Shown: positions 63,428 through 64,000 of the stretch, piece after piece
Numbering within the stretch: the stretch's first letter is position 1
Layout: each line of letters starts with the position of its first letter
Origin: Streptomyces sp. CB02923
GTDB lineage: Bacteria; Actinomycetota; Actinomycetes; Streptomycetales; Streptomycetaceae
Length of the DNA stretch: 64,000 nt
Direction: 5' to 3'
Assembly: GCF_001905005.1 (NCBI RefSeq)
Contig: NZ_LWKZ01000001.1
Coordinates: 747,775 to 811,774, forward strand
Program-made: the position numbers and the translations under genes
The notes under the pieces: model-generated
Seen by the model: the letters and a program-made list of their open reading frames with translations, nothing else
What the model was told of the DNA's origin: nothing
Databases searched by the model: none

Positions 63428-63964
63428 ATGGCCAATCCGTACGACCGTTCGCCGTCCTCTTCGCCCTCCCCCTCTCCTTCCCCCTCCGCCGTCGCTCGGC
63501 CGCCGTGGTTCCGCCGCGGCCGGGTCTGGGGGCTGCTCGCCCTGGGCTTCCTGTTCGGCGGCTGCACCGGGGCCCTGACCGCCGGTGGACAGGACGCACC
63601 GGAGCGTACGTCCGTGCAGGCCGCCGACCGGATCATGCCGAGGGCCACGGTGACGGTCACCGCGCCGCCCGCGAAGGCCGCCCCCGCACCCACCGTGACG
63701 GTGACGGCGACGGTGACGGCGACCGCGCGGGTGACGGTGACCGCCGCGCCGCCGCCGGCGGATGACGCGCCGTCCGGCGGCTCGGACGGGTCCGGCGACT
63801 CTGGCGGCTCCGGCGGCGGGGCGGCCTCCGGCGGATCGGCGGACGTCGAGTACGCCAACTGCGCGGCCGTGCGGGCAGCGGGCGCCGCTCCCATCCACGC
63901 GGGAGACCCCGGCTACAGCAGGCGCCTGGACCGGGACGGAGACGGCGTCGGCTGCGAGAGGTGA
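63428..63964 (+). CDS. Membrane-anchored excalibur-domain protein
   Basis: 178 residues. Ser/Pro-rich cytoplasmic N-terminus (1-24), one membrane segment (about 33-52; the GGC there could also be a lipobox, though the preceding charged stretch suits an anchor), a Val/Thr/Ala-rich stalk with repeated TVTVTA units, a Gly/Ser/Asp linker (110-138), then an excalibur domain ending NCAAVRAAG, YSRRLDRDGDGVGCER with paired Cys and a D-x-D-x-D-G calcium loop. ATG at 63428. Function unknown; the same C-terminal module as in the lipoprotein at 45321. Confidence 0.82.
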   Translation: MANPYDRSPSSSPSPSPSPSAVARPPWFRRGRVWGLLALGFLFGGCTGALTAGGQDAPERTSVQAADRIMPRATVTVTAPPAKAAPAPTVTVTATVTATARVTVTAAPPPADDAPSGGSDGSGDSGGSGGGAASGGSADVEYANCAAVRAAGAAPIHAGDPGYSRRLDRDGDGVGCER

Positions 63965-64000
63965 CCGGCGGGCGGGGCGGGCCCCCGGGTCAGAACAGGC

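Overview
This is a high-GC actinobacterial chromosome segment, almost certainly from a Streptomyces. Supporting signs are mshB (mycothiol biosynthesis), XRE/DUF397/HATPase regulatory genes, excalibur-domain surface proteins, frequent GTG and TTG starts, ATGA/GTGA overlaps, and only two TTA (bldA-type) codons found by eye. I see no rRNA, tRNA, CRISPR array, transposase or integrase.

Layout. 1-5.6 kb: a LOG-family protein (cut by the window edge), dapE, a membrane-anchored lytic-transglycosylase-like protein, a secreted repeat protein, a DapC-type aminotransferase and a 7Fe ferredoxin. 5.7-19.4 kb: GNAT acetyltransferase, SirB1-like protein, SpoIIE-type phosphatase, an ABC-2 transporter / histidine kinase / zinc-ribbon / response-regulator operon, a divergent XRE regulator and SDR pair, a serine hydrolase, a 19-bp tandem repeat with a hairpin, a large membrane-anchored PG_binding_4 protein and a DUF6113-like protein. 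19.4-24.1 kb: mshB, a small membrane protein, an S9 peptidase and a polytopic membrane protein.

24.5-53.5 kb is dominated by three complete oligopeptide ABC importers. The first (24.5-30.8 kb, + strand; order permease, lipoprotein, permease, ATPase, ATPase) matches the BldK layout and has a TTA codon near the start of its first gene. The other two (31.9-37.6 and 47.8-53.5 kb, both - strand) are paralogous operons forming long direct repeats, about 15.8 kb apart, with one stretch of about 97% nucleotide identity. Between them lie a small gene cluster (37.9-45.2 kb) and an XRE/DUF397/HATPase locus. The small cluster has an MFS exporter divergent from an EctD-like Fe(II)/2-oxoglutarate dioxygenase, an SbnA-like PLP beta-replacement enzyme (with a TTA codon), and three ATP-grasp ligases of different architecture. 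I read it as an uncharacterised pathway for a small peptide natural product: one or two enzymes make an unusual amino acid, three ligases build amide bonds, and the exporter removes the product. This is the most interesting part of the window.

54-64 kb returns to core functions: typA/bipA, an orphan peptide-binding lipoprotein with an inserted repeat, a short coiled-coil protein, a three-gene succinate dehydrogenase/fumarate reductase operon and a second excalibur protein. Functional assignments rest on motifs read directly from translated sequence; no database search was possible.
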